NCBI GenBank assembly: GCA_963971425.1 | Contig: OZ020519.1 | Coordinates: 14,586,028 to 14,650,027, forward strand | DNA length: 64,000 nucleotides | Origin: Bryoerythrophyllum caledonicum | Taxonomy: Eukaryota > Streptophyta > Bryopsida > Pottiales > Pottiaceae | Reading direction: 5' to 3' | Part shown: positions 1 through 11,459 of the stretch, one piece after another | Layout: each line of letters starts with the position of its first letter | How positions within the stretch are numbered: position 1 is the first letter of the stretch | Notes under the pieces: model-generated | Told to the model about the DNA's origin: nothing | Database searches by the model: none | What the model saw: only the letters and a program-made list of their open reading frames with translations | Position numbers and translations under genes: made by a program

Positions 1-44
1 AGCCTAGACCTCACATATTACTCACTCACTACAGAATAATTCCC

Positions 45-230
45 GTGGACCTCCCCACATACACTCACGTCCCACCCCACCCACACTCTCCAGCCTCCCA
101 CTCACACTCCCCAACCTACCATGCACACTCCCCACCCTCCTCTCACACACTCACCACCCTCCCACCCACACTCCCCACCCTCACCACCTCTCGCATCTGC
201 ACTCCCTCAGCACTCTCACGAGGATCAGGT
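45..230. repeat. Pyrimidine-rich low-complexity tract
   Basis: Irregular tandem repetition of CCCACACTCC / CTCACCACC-like words with almost no G on the + strand. An open frame runs through it only because the composition excludes stops. I see no coding signal. Confidence 0.75.
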
Positions 231-338
231 AGAGCAAAATATAGAAATCGTGAACACGATCTCATGATCATGACTGTCAAAGAAAGAAGAATAATACACG
301 CGCGTCGAAGAACTCTCTAGCTGGGAGAGGATTCTCAA

Positions 339-592
339 TTTTTTATCAAAATCAGTGACCCCTGAAAATGGCTTTCGGATCCGAAAGCCAAAATCAGGGG
401 TCACTGATTTTGGTAAAAATTCACGATTCTCCCCCCCTCTGGATGAGATCCTTGAATTTTTACCAAAATCAGTGACCCCTGAAAATGGCTTTCGGATCCG
501 AAAGCCAAAATCAGGGGTCATTGATTTTGATAAAAAATCACGATTCTCCCCCCCTCTGGATGAGATCCTTGAATTTTTACCAAAAATCAGTT
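339..592. repeat. Tandem ~117-bp units, each carrying a 64-bp near-palindrome
   Basis: Two consecutive units of about 117 bp plus the start of a third (the phrase ATCAG recurs at 351, 468 and 586). Each unit contains a near-perfect 64-bp palindrome (348-411 and 465-528) centred on the perfect 20-bp palindrome GGCTTTCGGATCCGAAAGCC (370-389, 487-506). The palindrome core recurs alone at 964-983. The single strand could fold into long hairpins or cruciforms. The open frames on both strands are a consequence of the palindrome, not genes. Confidence 0.85.
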
Positions 593-596
593 ACAA

Positions 597-803
597 GGTA
601 AGAAAGTAAAGATGAATATTGTTTTTGAAGAATTTTTTGGATTTATTTTCATATTCATTTTTGTTTATCAAACAATGTTTCTAAAATTTCCAAGTTTTTC
701 ACTAGCTCAAAGGGGAATTTGGATCCAAAGGCTCTCTTTGGGCCACTCAAAATTTTGAAAAGAGTTGAAAATACATGTATGCTCATATGGAAAAATACCA
801 TAT
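597..803. repeat. Direct repeat, copy 1 (copy 2 at 1181-1399)
   Basis: About 205 bp starting GGTAAGAAAGT and running through ATTTTTGTTTATCAAACAATG to ATACATGTATGCTCAT is present again at 1181-1399 in the same orientation, with a few substitutions and small indels. Spacing is about 585 bp, so this may be a larger local duplication whose intervening part has diverged. No coding content is recognised. Confidence 0.85.
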
Positions 804-1180
804 TCAAAAAATAAAATTATGAGGTTTACTTATTTACTTGAAAAGAAACAACAACAGAAGCAAGACAAACTCTATGTTTTCTATTTTCTATTTTTAAAAA
901 TTATTTTTTGGAAATCAAGGCATGATTTTTAACTTTTGAAAAGCTTTGGAGTGCCCCAAATATGGCTTTCGGATCCGAAAGCCATTTTGGAGGCCCTCAA
1001 AAGTTCACAAAAAACTTGAAAGATCTCACCTCACCTGTTATTCCCATCCACCCGGACTAATCTACTTGATGGAACAAGGAAACAGTGATTAGACAATTAG
1101 TATAGACTTCAATCTAGCAACAAAAGAAAATCCCAAAATATAATTTATATTTTACAAAGAAAATTTACTTGATGGTTGAA

Positions 1181-1399
1181 GGTAAGAAAGTGAAGATGAA
1201 TATTATTTTTGAAGAATTTTTTGGATTTATTTTCATATTCATTTTTGTTTATCAAACAATGTTTCTAAAATTTCCAAGTTTTTCGCTAGCTCAAAGGGGA
1301 GTTTTGGATCCAAAGGTTTTCTTTGGGCCACTCAAAATTTTGAAAAGAGTTGAAAATACATGTATGCTCATTTGGGAAAAAAAATTCAAAAAATGGAGT
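1181..1399. repeat. Direct repeat, copy 2 (copy 1 at 597-803)
   Basis: Same orientation and near-identical to 597-803. It gives a 77-codon open frame that is not matched as an open frame in copy 1, so the frame is unlikely to be a gene. Confidence 0.85.
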
Positions 1400-2880
1400 T
1401 GATAAATTGACTCAGATTATCTGAACAGAGCAACAACAGAGGCAAACAAATTTTGTGTCTTGATGATAACTAAGATAGTTGATATTTTTGAATAAATTTT
1501 TGGGTTTAATTTCATATTTAAGGCTTCTTAGCTAGCACGCCATCTAGCAGTTTGATGGTAGTAGCAATAAGGACGTGCCTATAGAATATCAAAAATGGAC
1601 ATTTTTATTCCATTGAACTATATGCCTACAACAAGGCACCAACAATAACATTCTCTCTCAAGTACCTAGGGTCAACACATTCCCATGTGCAAGGTATGGA
1701 AAGAGTCCAAGACACAAGAGGAGGCTGAAGCACAATACTAAGTTATATAAAGGTGGTGGTTATATTTGGGTGCTACTGCCAAGAGCAAGCGTCTTGCTCT
1801 TGAGGATTGGATGGAAATATAGACAATGGGAGTGCACAATGCAACTTGTAAGTACTCTTAATGCCTTGTACATTTTGGAATTAAAAACTATTTAGAAATG
1901 TAATTAGAATTTACATAAGAATTATTGTGTCCTCGCAAGATCTCACGCTTGATGAAAGAGCAGGCATGCCATCTTTCAGCCTTTTAGATACATTCTATTA
2001 TCATTGCCTCATAAAATTTGAAACCACCATGAGGTGTTTGTATGCGGCTACTATGGACAATATCATCCCAGCTTTCACAAAAATCACTTCATGTTGAGCC
2101 TGGTTAAAATGTGGCACGATGAAAAAGGTCACAACATAGGTACGCTTTGGTAGCGATCCATACAATGTTCAGGTGACTCTAGATTTATTGCAAAAGTTGT
2201 TCAACACTTTCCTAGGCCCTTCCAAGACATGCAGACTAAAACGTGCGGAGATCTTTAAGTCTACCAAAACCAAGCTTAACATGCCACTCATGTCAGGCCA
2301 CAATTTTCATTAATTGGATACGGTGAATTTCTCTAATCCACAAGATGGAACAAGAGTGACTCGAACAAGTACAGAAGAGGCCTTCAATCGACTAGATTCA
2401 ACAGTTCTACATACAACTTCAGTGTGGAATTGGTATGTGATCCATCAAAGTGGTTTATTGTTCGCGTGCCGAAGAAATTGACGCAAATATGCCAAACATT
2501 GTATGCTCACATTGATGAGAAATGCGCCACTCGCCACTTGCCGCTCACCGTTCACGAGATAGCGTCGCTCCCATCACAAACTACCCCGCATGTAGTGCCC
2601 AGATTTCTTGAAGATATCAGCACAGGCGTTGGGAAAGAAGGGGCAATGGAAATATTGTAAGCATGTGTACTACATCTTACGTTACTTGTGTAAACTGGAC
2701 TACAAAAAAGACCTGTTCATGCATGCTCCAAGCTATAGCTTCAATGAAGTTATACGCATACTAGAGCTTGCTAATATTGCAGAAATCGCATGATGATGTG
2801 CGTCACGGCATAAATTTTAATACTCTTTCTATATCTAGATAGCTAATGTGGTGTCAATATTCCAACTGCGTGATTGTAGG
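1400..2880. other. Gene-free stretch, possible transposon debris
   Basis: No supported gene. Short open segments (for example 2424-2660) are interrupted by stops and match no family I recognise. At 2503-2570 a cluster of CGCTCACC-like words resembles the motif clusters at 3586-3630 and, inverted, 7365-7405, so part of this stretch may belong to the same repeat family. Confidence 0.5.
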
Positions 2881-3047
2881 TGGTAGTTTATTTATTTTTG
2901 TTTTTTTTTCAAACCACAGAGGAGTTGTTTTATTGGCAACTTCCAACTGTTCCGTTAGATAGAGCCAGCATACCACAACGGGGATTTGAACCCTACACCT
3001 TTCCATTTGGAGAAGTTGGAAAACTCTCACCATCACCTGGTAGTTTA
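2881..3047 (-). mobile_element. tRNA-derived SINE with 10-bp target-site duplication
   Basis: Body 2891-3037, read on the minus strand. It carries an internal polymerase III B-box-like word GGTTCAAATCC about 60 bp from its 5' end, a plausible weak A-box upstream of it, and ends in an A-rich tail (runs of A mixed with AAATAAAT). It is flanked by perfect 10-bp direct repeats TGGTAGTTTA at 2881-2890 and 3038-3047, the signature of target-primed retrotransposition. A body of 147 bp is typical of plant SINEs. No cloverleaf is evident, so a functional tRNA is excluded. Confidence 0.8.
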
Positions 3048-4104
3048 AGATTTTCATAGACCGTTGGTATTTCTATAGAAACATCTTATGTTATTGCTTC
3101 AAAAAATAAATTATCTTACTCCACATCTAGTACTCTAGCACTTCATTAGAAGGTTATGCTTTATAAATTGCCATCCTATATAAAAGTACAACTGTAATCC
3201 TCAAAAGAAAAAAAAGCACAAAGATTAAAATTCCATAACATGCATAAGAACATGGAAAAAAAACTATCAATTGTCAATGTATCCACAACTATAGGGTACT
3301 TTCTTAATTTAGTAAATTTTGCAACATTTAAGGCCAAATTTCACAGTTGTACCACTTATCGAAAAAAATGTGACACACTTTTAAACTAAAACAGGAACTC
3401 TAAAAGACCGAAATAAAGGAAAAACACGCAATTTTGTAGTATACCACCGCTATAGGGTATTTTCTAAAATTAGAAGTTTTTGAAAAATATGTTACCAAAA
3501 TTTGATGATCTGCTGAAAAAACCTCGAATTTCACTTTTTTCCCAAAAAAATGACAAAAAAATTCAAGATTTTAGGATTTTTTATGCTCACCGCTCGCCGC
3601 TTGCTGCTCACCGCTCACAAGATAGCGTCGTTGGGTTTACATCACATTGTTTACCGAAACAAAACAATATCCAAATGTGTATTCAACACACAAATAAAAA
3701 GACATTCATAACAAAAAAGAACCAAAACAATACAAAATAGAAATGCTACTTGGTCTACTCTTCTTCTTTATCCTGTCTTTGTTCTTCCTATTTTTGTTCT
3801 TTTTTTCTTCATTACATTCCTCGTTGAGATCCAAGCAGTGTTTATCCGTGTAGACGGAGCATGTTGTGTCAATGGCGTCCATAGAAAGAATGTTCTTCAC
3901 GTGAAAGACATTCTTCTCGACCCTTTAATAGCGTTCAATGAATTTTGCCTTGCCCTCTTTGTGTCTACATTACAAAAATAAATTATGTCAATAGCATACT
4001 TAAACTCAAAATACATAATAAACAATAAGATTTAATAACATAATTTATAAATTTACAAACTTCATAAGAAATAAAAGTAATTGAACTTACATGGCTTGAA
4101 TAGA

Positions 4105-4428
4105 CTATTGACGGTGCCAACGTACCAAGTGTTCCACACACTTGACTCGGAGCTTCAAATTATTCTTCCAATCTTTTTTTTGGTTCAAGATGCAGTGAAG
4201 ATCCTTCAATTGCGCAATCTCCAATTTGTTCGTGCCACAACCTAACTTCAAATCCGTAACCGCGTTGGCAAAATCGGGATGGCGCGATAGGGCGTCAAGG
4301 CATGCCGCATCCAATTCTCCAACTCTTTCCTTCTTTGCCACGAGCTTAGCGGCATACTTCTTCCCCATTGCTTTTATAATAAAATGATTTTTCCACCCAT
4401 TACGGTCAATGGTGGCTGCCATCTTCAC
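4105..4428 (-). pseudogene. Unidentified ORF fragment, possibly transposon-encoded DNA-binding protein
   Basis: A 107-codon open frame, rich in Lys and with amphipathic helical character. The upstream minus-strand sequence also reads FWTKFQAWTKAAEAL before a stop, which looks like a Myb/trihelix-type helix. Together with the proline-rich fragment at 5531-5719 it could be the decayed host-like DNA-binding ORF of the surrounding putative transposon. I cannot assign a family. A coding function in the present genome is unlikely because the frame is broken. Confidence 0.3.
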
Positions 4429-6254
4429 CCGTGCTCATAACGCCTCCGCCGCCTTCGTCCACGCTTGGAATTTTGTCCAAAACGCCTTCTTTTGTCTCTT
4501 GAACAACTTCATTAAAATTCTTGCATTCATACGGCGGGAGTTGATGTTGCGAAGTTGTTTTGCCTTACACGGATGACCAAGTGTTTGCATTGTGAGCTAC
4601 ATGCGATGGCGATGGCAATGGCGATGGCGATGGCGAAGATGATTATTCAGGTGTCAATGCCATCTCTTCTTTGCACGAGGGACTTTCTTGTACTCCCGGT
4701 CGAGAACGGCAAGTGGTAATCCGGATAACTCCATTCCATGGAATGAAAAAACTACACATAAGCAAGAATGAAATAAGAATCTTACATCTTCAAACCTCTC
4801 TAAGGAATACAACACCTAATCATAGCACTGAGAATGAAAGAGAGTATTTTAAAATACCAACACCCGTCATGATTTTAAAATACATCAAATACAACATTAT
4901 CTAATGGAAAAATTGAAGCAATATTTGCTAGGACCCAAAAAAAACACCTAATATGTTGCAGACTCGCAACAATATAATACCTGTCAGGACTTAATAAATA
5001 CCTAAAACGTCACTAAACAAAAGAAAAATTAGACAATACCCCTCACGTCCTAAAAACGAGCATATAAAATGCCTCACGTATAGTATGTGGCAACATACCA
5101 ATACCAGTCACAACGTACATCATGGCGCTAAATATGTTACAACTAATGGCTATGACAAGTCTACAATACCCCTCACGATTCTCAAAAACATATCACTAAC
5201 TTGGAATCCATCACTATGTCCTCACTTTCTTACAACAAAATTCACTCACAATTTGTCAAATCATGCATTGTAGAACAATTACAAAGCTCTTATGACTTAC
5301 AAAATTGGTAAAGAAAGACAAAAACCACTACTCAAAACCACAATATATTGAAAGATAAAACTCCAATACCCGAAACCACAATGTATTGCAAATAATTTCA
5401 CTTATATTGCATGCCTTCCTCAAGCATACCTAAATACAATTCCGATCTTCCATTGCAATACCTAAATACAGTTCCTATCTTCCATTCACATGAGGCAATG
5501 CTTGTCACGGGTATTTTGTAGAGAAATGTGTCACGACGGGCCGGGGCATACATAGGAGGGGGCGAGAGGAGCACATGGGTTAGGGCATATGCCGGGAGGA
5601 GAGGAGGGTGCCGGCTGGGGTTTGACCACTTGGTTGACTGGGAGGGATGATACCTCCAGAGCTACAATTGGCCCCTTCATCCCACGAGGGGGAACGAGGG
5701 GATAGTTCGCCCTTGGCAAATCCTCCGGTGTATCAAAAATCAGAAATTTATGAGGTTTAAGTGATTTTATGAAAGAAATATTTTGTGAAACAAGGACAGA
5801 ACATACTTAAGGATATTAATTTTGGTAAATGGGAGGATAGATAGGGAAGGAAATGATACATCAGATGGACACCAAAGAAAGTGATTACATTGAAAGGTTA
5901 AGCTGATTACCTTGTGCATTATACCCATTAGAAATTTACGTAGATGTTGCTGAACTGTTGTAAATAGGCGTACACATGGTTTAATCAACTTCTCAAGTGC
6001 GCATGTGCATAGACAGATGATGTGGAAATTCTTTCCTTCAAATGAAATATTTTTGCCAGGGCCAAAACCGGCTCTCCAAAGTTAAGGTCATTTGCTTCAT
6101 GTGCAACATTCATCTCGTCCGACAATTCTTCATCCACATCCATGGCCTGGAATTCATCCGGATCATACCCTTTCCTCTAGCAACCCATTGCCTGAAGATA
6201 TGAAATGGAAAAAAAACTTCTCAGTTCTGAAAACAATGTACAATACAATGTGGC

Positions 6255-7190
6255 ATCGAACCTAGGTTTAGATTATGATAGTTCCCAAAACAATCAATAT
6301 TTGGTTATGTGGAAATTTTTAAAGGGGACTTAGTTCATTGCTAGAGTTCTAATAACCTAGGCATAAATTATAACACAAATAAACCTAGGTTATATGTGTA
6401 AACCACAAGTATTGAATAGAACGTATGAAAAATAGAGATATTGAATAACATTGTTAGTTCTAGGTTTAGATATTGATGATTGCAAAAAGGGGCAGTGGAT
6501 GATTAATGTAGAGATCTTGAAGGGGACTGTATTATTTGATAGCATTTGAACAGCCTAGGGAGAAAAACACAAAGTCCTTGGTAGTAAGTGTAAATTAGCA
6601 GTTCTAAATATAACATATGATAGATTGAAGTATTCAACCACATTATTAGGTCTTGGTTTAGGTTTCAAAAGTTCCCAAAAAGGGCATCATTTGGTAATTG
6701 TGGAAATTCGTTCATGATGTTATGGTTATCCTTTCTGGAGACACAACTCTTTTTGAATATTAAGAGTATAGTACGAGTTCTGAACACAACGTGGCAAATA
6801 TTGAGGGAGTGAACCACATTGTTAGCCCTAGGCTTAGGATTGTATAGTTCCAAGAAGGGGCATGACTTTGTTATTGTTGTATTTTCAAGGGGGACTTAAT
6901 TCATTCTAGGATTTATAATAACAAGGCATAAGAACAAAATTGTATATAAATAATAAGAGTAAAATACAAGTTTTTCCTAAAACGTATCAAACAATAAGGA
7001 AGTGAACCACAGTTGTAGTTATAGGTTTAGGTTTGGATACTTTCAAAAAGAGGCATTAGTTGGTTATGTTTATAATTTCAAGGTTTGACTTAATTCATTT
7101 GTAGATTTATACCAACCTAGGCAAAACAACATAAACTATTTTGACATAAGTGTGAATGATAGGGAATAAAAGGTGTGATTGATTCTGTCA
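6255..7190. repeat. Degenerate tandem array, ~190-bp period, about five units
   Basis: The phrase pattern CCTAGGTTTAGGTTT – GTTCCCAAAAAGGGGCAT – TTGGTTATGTGGAAATTTCAAGGGGACTTAATTCATT (given here only as a motif order) recurs at about 6260, 6455, 6650, 6830 and 7020 with 60-85% similarity by eye. Units contain related AAACATATGA/ACGTATGAAA words in their second halves. No coding potential is seen; it looks like an old satellite-like array. Confidence 0.7.
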
Positions 7191-7888
7191 CCTCACATTG
7201 AATTCAAAGGGGACATATAAGTACTATTTTATTTGCTTAATATGAGTTAAAAAATTAAACTTTGACTTGACAAAGATGGAAGCAAGTGACTTTATTACAT
7301 GGGGTTAAGAAACTAACATGGGAGAGTGGCCTTACTCACTTCACATTCCGACAACGATGCTAGATTGTGAGCGGTGAGTGGTGAGCAATCAGCTGTGAGC
7401 ATTGAGGAAAAATTTAGCAAGGAATATTCAAAAAATGAAAATATTTGCCCAAGAAGATTTTTTTTTCATAATTGGTAAATTTTGTAACCTACTACCGTGG
7501 GATTTGGACGGGACATGGTGATGTTTTGGTCTTGCATGACATCTGAAAATGACTTGTTCCGAGGACCTAAGACTTTACAATCAGCTCTCTATAAATGTTA
7601 CCTCTATAAGTGTTAGAATCGCATAAGTATTACTAAAAATCTCGCTCCCGAAAAAAACCTCAAAATTAACACTAGTAAGTGTTATATGTTGAGTGTTATA
7701 ACATGTTCCGCTCCCTCCTTTGTTAAAACGATTCTATAAGTGTTACATTTGGCAAAAACATCATAGTAGAACTTGTTTTTAAATTTTTTTAATTACTTCA
7801 CATGAATATATATCATATCTTTTGTGGAACTTGAGAAGATTTGTCCTTTTAAAAAAAAACTGTCAGGATTCTTCCAGCAGTATCTGGA

Positions 7889-7962
7889 GGGGCATTGCAG
7901 GCCATATTGAGAAGGGTATTGCAAGCCATATTCGAGAAGGGTATCGCTTGCCATATAGTGAT
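7889..7962. repeat. Three 24-bp tandem units inside the Tigger-like element
   Basis: GGGCATTGCAGGCCATATTGAG, then GGGTATTGCAAGCCATATTCGAG, then GGGTATCGCTTGCCATATAG form three consecutive ~24-bp units. This is a short minisatellite within the element body. Confidence 0.75.
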
Positions 7963-8140
7963 TTATTTATTTATTTATTTATTTGTTTTAAAAAAAATTG
8001 GTGTGGTTGTTTGCCGCATGCAAGAGGCATGCCATCCACCCCATCATGGATGCATGGCCTGTCACACTGAGGTTTGATTGCTGGCTGTGACTGTTTTTTT
8101 TTTAAACTTCCAAATGGGTGCATGCCTCATCGGCTTTCAC

Positions 8141-8499
8141 TTTTATCTTCAGACCTAAAAGATAGCAATGTTATGGGCGCTCATGAGTTCATAAACTATG
8201 AAGTAGACTTTGATGTAAATAATCCCTATGAACCTACTGAGGAAGATATCCTAGACATGCTTCCTTCCGAAGACTTGGAGATTGTTACAGATGAGGTAAT
8301 AAATGATGCGGTAGACGAGGAGGTTGGATTTGACACTGTTAAAGGTGCACTTCATATTGTGAAGAAATTCCTTCAGCAAAGTCCACGTGTTGTTTCATCA
8401 CGCATCAACTTGGTTCAAACTCTTTTGCAAGATGTGGCAATTGCCCGTATGGAAGATACCCATCCATCCACTATGGATTCTTTCTTCGATAAAGCTTAG
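8141..8499 (+). pseudogene. pogo/Tigger-type transposase, C-terminal fragment
   Basis: About 118 codons in frame, acidic, with YEPTEEDILDMLP near the start and ending in MDSFFDKA before TAG. Acidic linkers followed by a paired helix (KGALHIVKKFLQQSP...LVQTLLQDVA) and a terminal FF-containing motif are typical of the C-terminal tail of pogo/Tigger/jerky-like transposases, downstream of the DDE domain. The DNA-binding and DDE portions are absent, so this is a deletion derivative. Its position inside matching TIRs with TA flanks supports the assignment. Confidence 0.6.
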
Positions 8500-8849
8500 T
8501 TTAGTTGAATTTAGTTGAGTTTAGTTGAGCTTAGATGAGTTGAACTTAGTTGCATAATGGTTTATATTTTTGTATTTTCAGCTTTCATATTCTCTATATG
8601 TTATGGATTTTTCTTTGAAGTTTTACAAGTGTTATTTCATTAAATGTTATTAATCATCACTATCAAGTTCCATATGTGTTATTTCTTTAAATGTTACTAA
8701 CCATCGGTATTGTATTTCATAAGTGTTATTTTTGTAAGTGCTACTAATCGTCGGTATCTAGTTCTATAAACGTTATATATTATAACTTCATAAGTGTTAC
8801 CAAAAATCCCGCTCCCGAGGAGTAACATTTATAGAGAGCCGGCTGTAAA

Positions 8850-11440
8850 TGGTTCTTAAATTGATGGATCACATGGATTGCAAAGGAAGTTATTTTTGGG
8901 CGGTTTCTGACCACTTGTAGAAAAGTGTGTGAAATTTACAGAATTTCAGTGAGTTCAAAAGGGGCACCTTGGTATCAAAATGCTCCTTCTGGTGGCCCAA
9001 TGTTTTGGTACTCTAGTTCATACATAATAGAAGTGGAACTTCCTATCCGATACTATTACGACTTGAATAATTCATACGAACCTACAAGCCACTATTCTGG
9101 AGAAGTTGTTGAATTTTATTGTAGATCAGTCTGGGGGCGTGAATGAACTTGTCATCCTTAGAGTTAGCCTTGCAGTGGAAGCACTAGTTGTAGTAGATGT
9201 ACTTGCAATTCACCCAAGTCTTCCTCCATCCCAATGCTCTACTACTCATGGCAAGAAAATCCTCACACGCACAAGAGGGGTAGTCACACATTGTCATCTT
9301 ATACATCTTTTGTTTGGCGTAGTATCCAAAATCAATGGTAATGATTCTTCCATAATCAGGATAGGAACGGGCATCATCTTTTAACTATTGCCTTCACGTT
9401 CTTTGTAGACTCCCACTAGTTGCAGTGGTCGGCGGTGGCGGGCAATGAGGAGATGTCAAATCGTCTTTTTATCGCGTTTTGTTGGATGGACGTAGGCATC
9501 TGAAGGATCTAGATTCAAATAGTATGATATATTTTTGGTTGGGGACGTATGGAATAGTTATCTTGGAAAGGTATCAAATTCCTTTGTCACGAGACGTGGC
9601 GTCGAGGGCCTCTCCGTATCATAGTGTTTTAGCGTAGAGTAGTTTGTTACTAATCTACGAGTTCTAGTGACGTATGGCGGCGCACCACATTCATCAGTGG
9701 ATGATCTCCATCCACTTAGGGTGTGTGTGTGCGTATAGCGATGCACACGTCCTTGACTTGACGTCTTTGTCAAGTCAAGCTCTGTAAATGAGTTAGAGAC
9801 TGTTTAGTGATTCCCTTTGCTTGTAAGTGATTGTTTATCATTAGTAAAGGCTCTGCATTCTCTTATACTACTTGCACTTGTTGATTCTCCCTTTGTAGAG
9901 TGCGAGATGCTTGACTACTCTTGTGATTTATTTGTTATTCACTTGACAAAGATCCCTCCTCATTCCTCTCTTTAATTCTAGAATTTGAGCTTGGAGAGTT
10001 TGGAAAAAATTGGGTGAAGAAGAATTGGAAGAAGAAGAAGAACTATTGGACCTAAACCTACGGATGCAGTTATCATCCGTAGAAAAATTTCATCTATGGT
10101 TAGTTTTCATCCATTCTTGCAAGTTCATCCGCTACGGACAATTTTCATCCACTTTGGACGAAATTGTATTTTGGGCACAATTCAATTATTTAAGTGTTAA
10201 TACCTCCCATTTTATTTTTTTTAATTCTGACTTTGGATTTGAGCTCTCTACGAGGGTTTCTACGTATTGGAAAGGAAAAAATTTAGTGGAGTTTTTTTTT
10301 CAAAACCACACTTTTGTCGGTTGTTAAAAAAAGAATAGTATCTAAACTTTGGAGGTAGTTTGCGAGGGCATTTTGACTCGGATGTGAATACAATTTGTAG
10401 CTATAGCTAGGGCATTCCGCCACTTGTCAAATTTTAGTGTTAAATTGACATATTGGCGCATTCGTTATCCAATGTGTCATTTTCATTCGGGGGACTTGTG
10501 TTTTTAAACACCACGACCGCATTAGCTTACTACTTCCTTAGTTTTAGATTCGGGAAAGGACACCTTTGAATGTTCTCCTTCTGCTGTTACAGGTTATTGC
10601 GACTAGTGACCATCCACTGTAGGCGCGTGCCAGTAGCTCTGGTCATTTTCAGTTTCTGCTTTTATGTTGTTGGAGGAGAGGATCCGGTTTTGATTTTTGG
10701 ATTCTTGTGCGGTACCTCCCCTGTGTTGGGGGCTTGTTGTTGGTGTTTTCCGATGATCTCATATCTTGTTGTCTCTAGATTGTAATACGGTACCGTAGAG
10801 GTGAAGTCGAGTTTAAAGTCGGTAGGACCTTTCATGTGGGGATTGGGATTGGAGATGTCATGGCCGGAAGTGATGACTGGTGGACTACAAAGTTTGGTGG
10901 TTTTGCAGGTGCAGGTTGCCCGTTTGTAACCGTACCCTTTAGATAGTACCCGTAGATAGATCCCGAGGTGGTATTTGTTTATCGTGAGTATCCACAGTCG
11001 GTATTATTGCTCCATTTCACCAGACCATCCGGAGAGTGCTTCCAGAGTGCAAACTTTTGGCCAGGGTCGGATATCCACAAGGCTTTTGAGTCTGTTTCGG
11101 CGTTGGATATCAACCGTAGGCTTTGCATCTGCGGCATGGGCGCGTTTGACAACATGGAGGACAATCACCATCATGTCGTGCGCAACTGATTTTCAGGACG
11201 GGTTGATGGCATCTCCCTATACAATTGGCGGCTCTAGTTCTAGACATGGATCACTACGGGATATCGGCGTATATATGACTACATCACAAATGACTAACCA
11301 GAAAACAATTACTACAGAATTACTCAGGATCTGCAGACGTTGTCCAGGTCTGACTAGTTGTCTGCCCTAGTCATTTTACAGTAATTAAAGTTTTTGCGGG
11401 CAGAGAGGTGATGAAAACCATGTGATGGCCAACATCGTTC
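8850..11440. other. Gene-free stretch
   Basis: No recognisable gene. A run of less AT-rich sequence at about 10,780-11,370 contains overlapping frames with stops and could be very old mobile-element coding DNA, but I could not match it to any domain. A GT repeat lies near 9720-9733. Confidence 0.5.
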
Positions 11441-11459
11441 ATATCGTCATCCTAGTGTT

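Larger units (their letters stand above)
3430..7500. mobile_element. Possible large DNA-transposon remnant bounded by inverted GCTCACC clusters
   Basis: A distinctive cluster (TGCTCACCGCTCGCCGCTTG followed by CTCACAAGATAGCGTCG) at 3586-3630 reappears inverted at 7340-7405. Between them are two minus-strand open fragments (5531-5719, proline-rich; 4105-4428, basic and helical) with a GATGGC-repeat acidic/glycine linker (about 4604-4645) between them. That resembles the DNA-binding second protein of some plant Class II elements. Outer ends and target duplication could not be defined, so boundaries are approximate. Confidence 0.35.
7577..8845 (+). mobile_element. pogo/Tigger-like DNA transposon (non-autonomous, TA target duplication)
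   Basis: Terminal inverted repeats share the word CTCTCTATAAATGTTA: left end 7577 onward, right end 8820-8845 as TAACATTTATAGAGAG. Both ends are flanked by TA (7575-7576 and 8846-8847). Subterminal ATAAGTGTTA words are repeated many times inside both ends, also in inverted form, and TCTCGCTCCCGA / TCCCGCTCCCGAGG is shared by both arms. It contains the C-terminal remnant of a pogo-type transposase (8141-8499). Missing N-terminal and catalytic parts mean it cannot move autonomously. Confidence 0.75.

Noticed and set aside
339..592. CRISPR-like array
   Set aside because: Only two long units without short regular repeats and unique spacers, in a plant nuclear context.
225..609. Overlapping open frames on both strands at 225-609
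   Set aside because: Produced by the palindromic tandem repeat, which reads nearly the same on both strands.
1620..1700. Possible PTB-like KYLGST motif near 1,655
   Set aside because: A six-residue match in a frame full of stops; chance.
2891..3037. A tRNA gene on the minus strand
   Set aside because: B-box-like word present but no cloverleaf or acceptor stem; A-rich tail and target duplication show a SINE.
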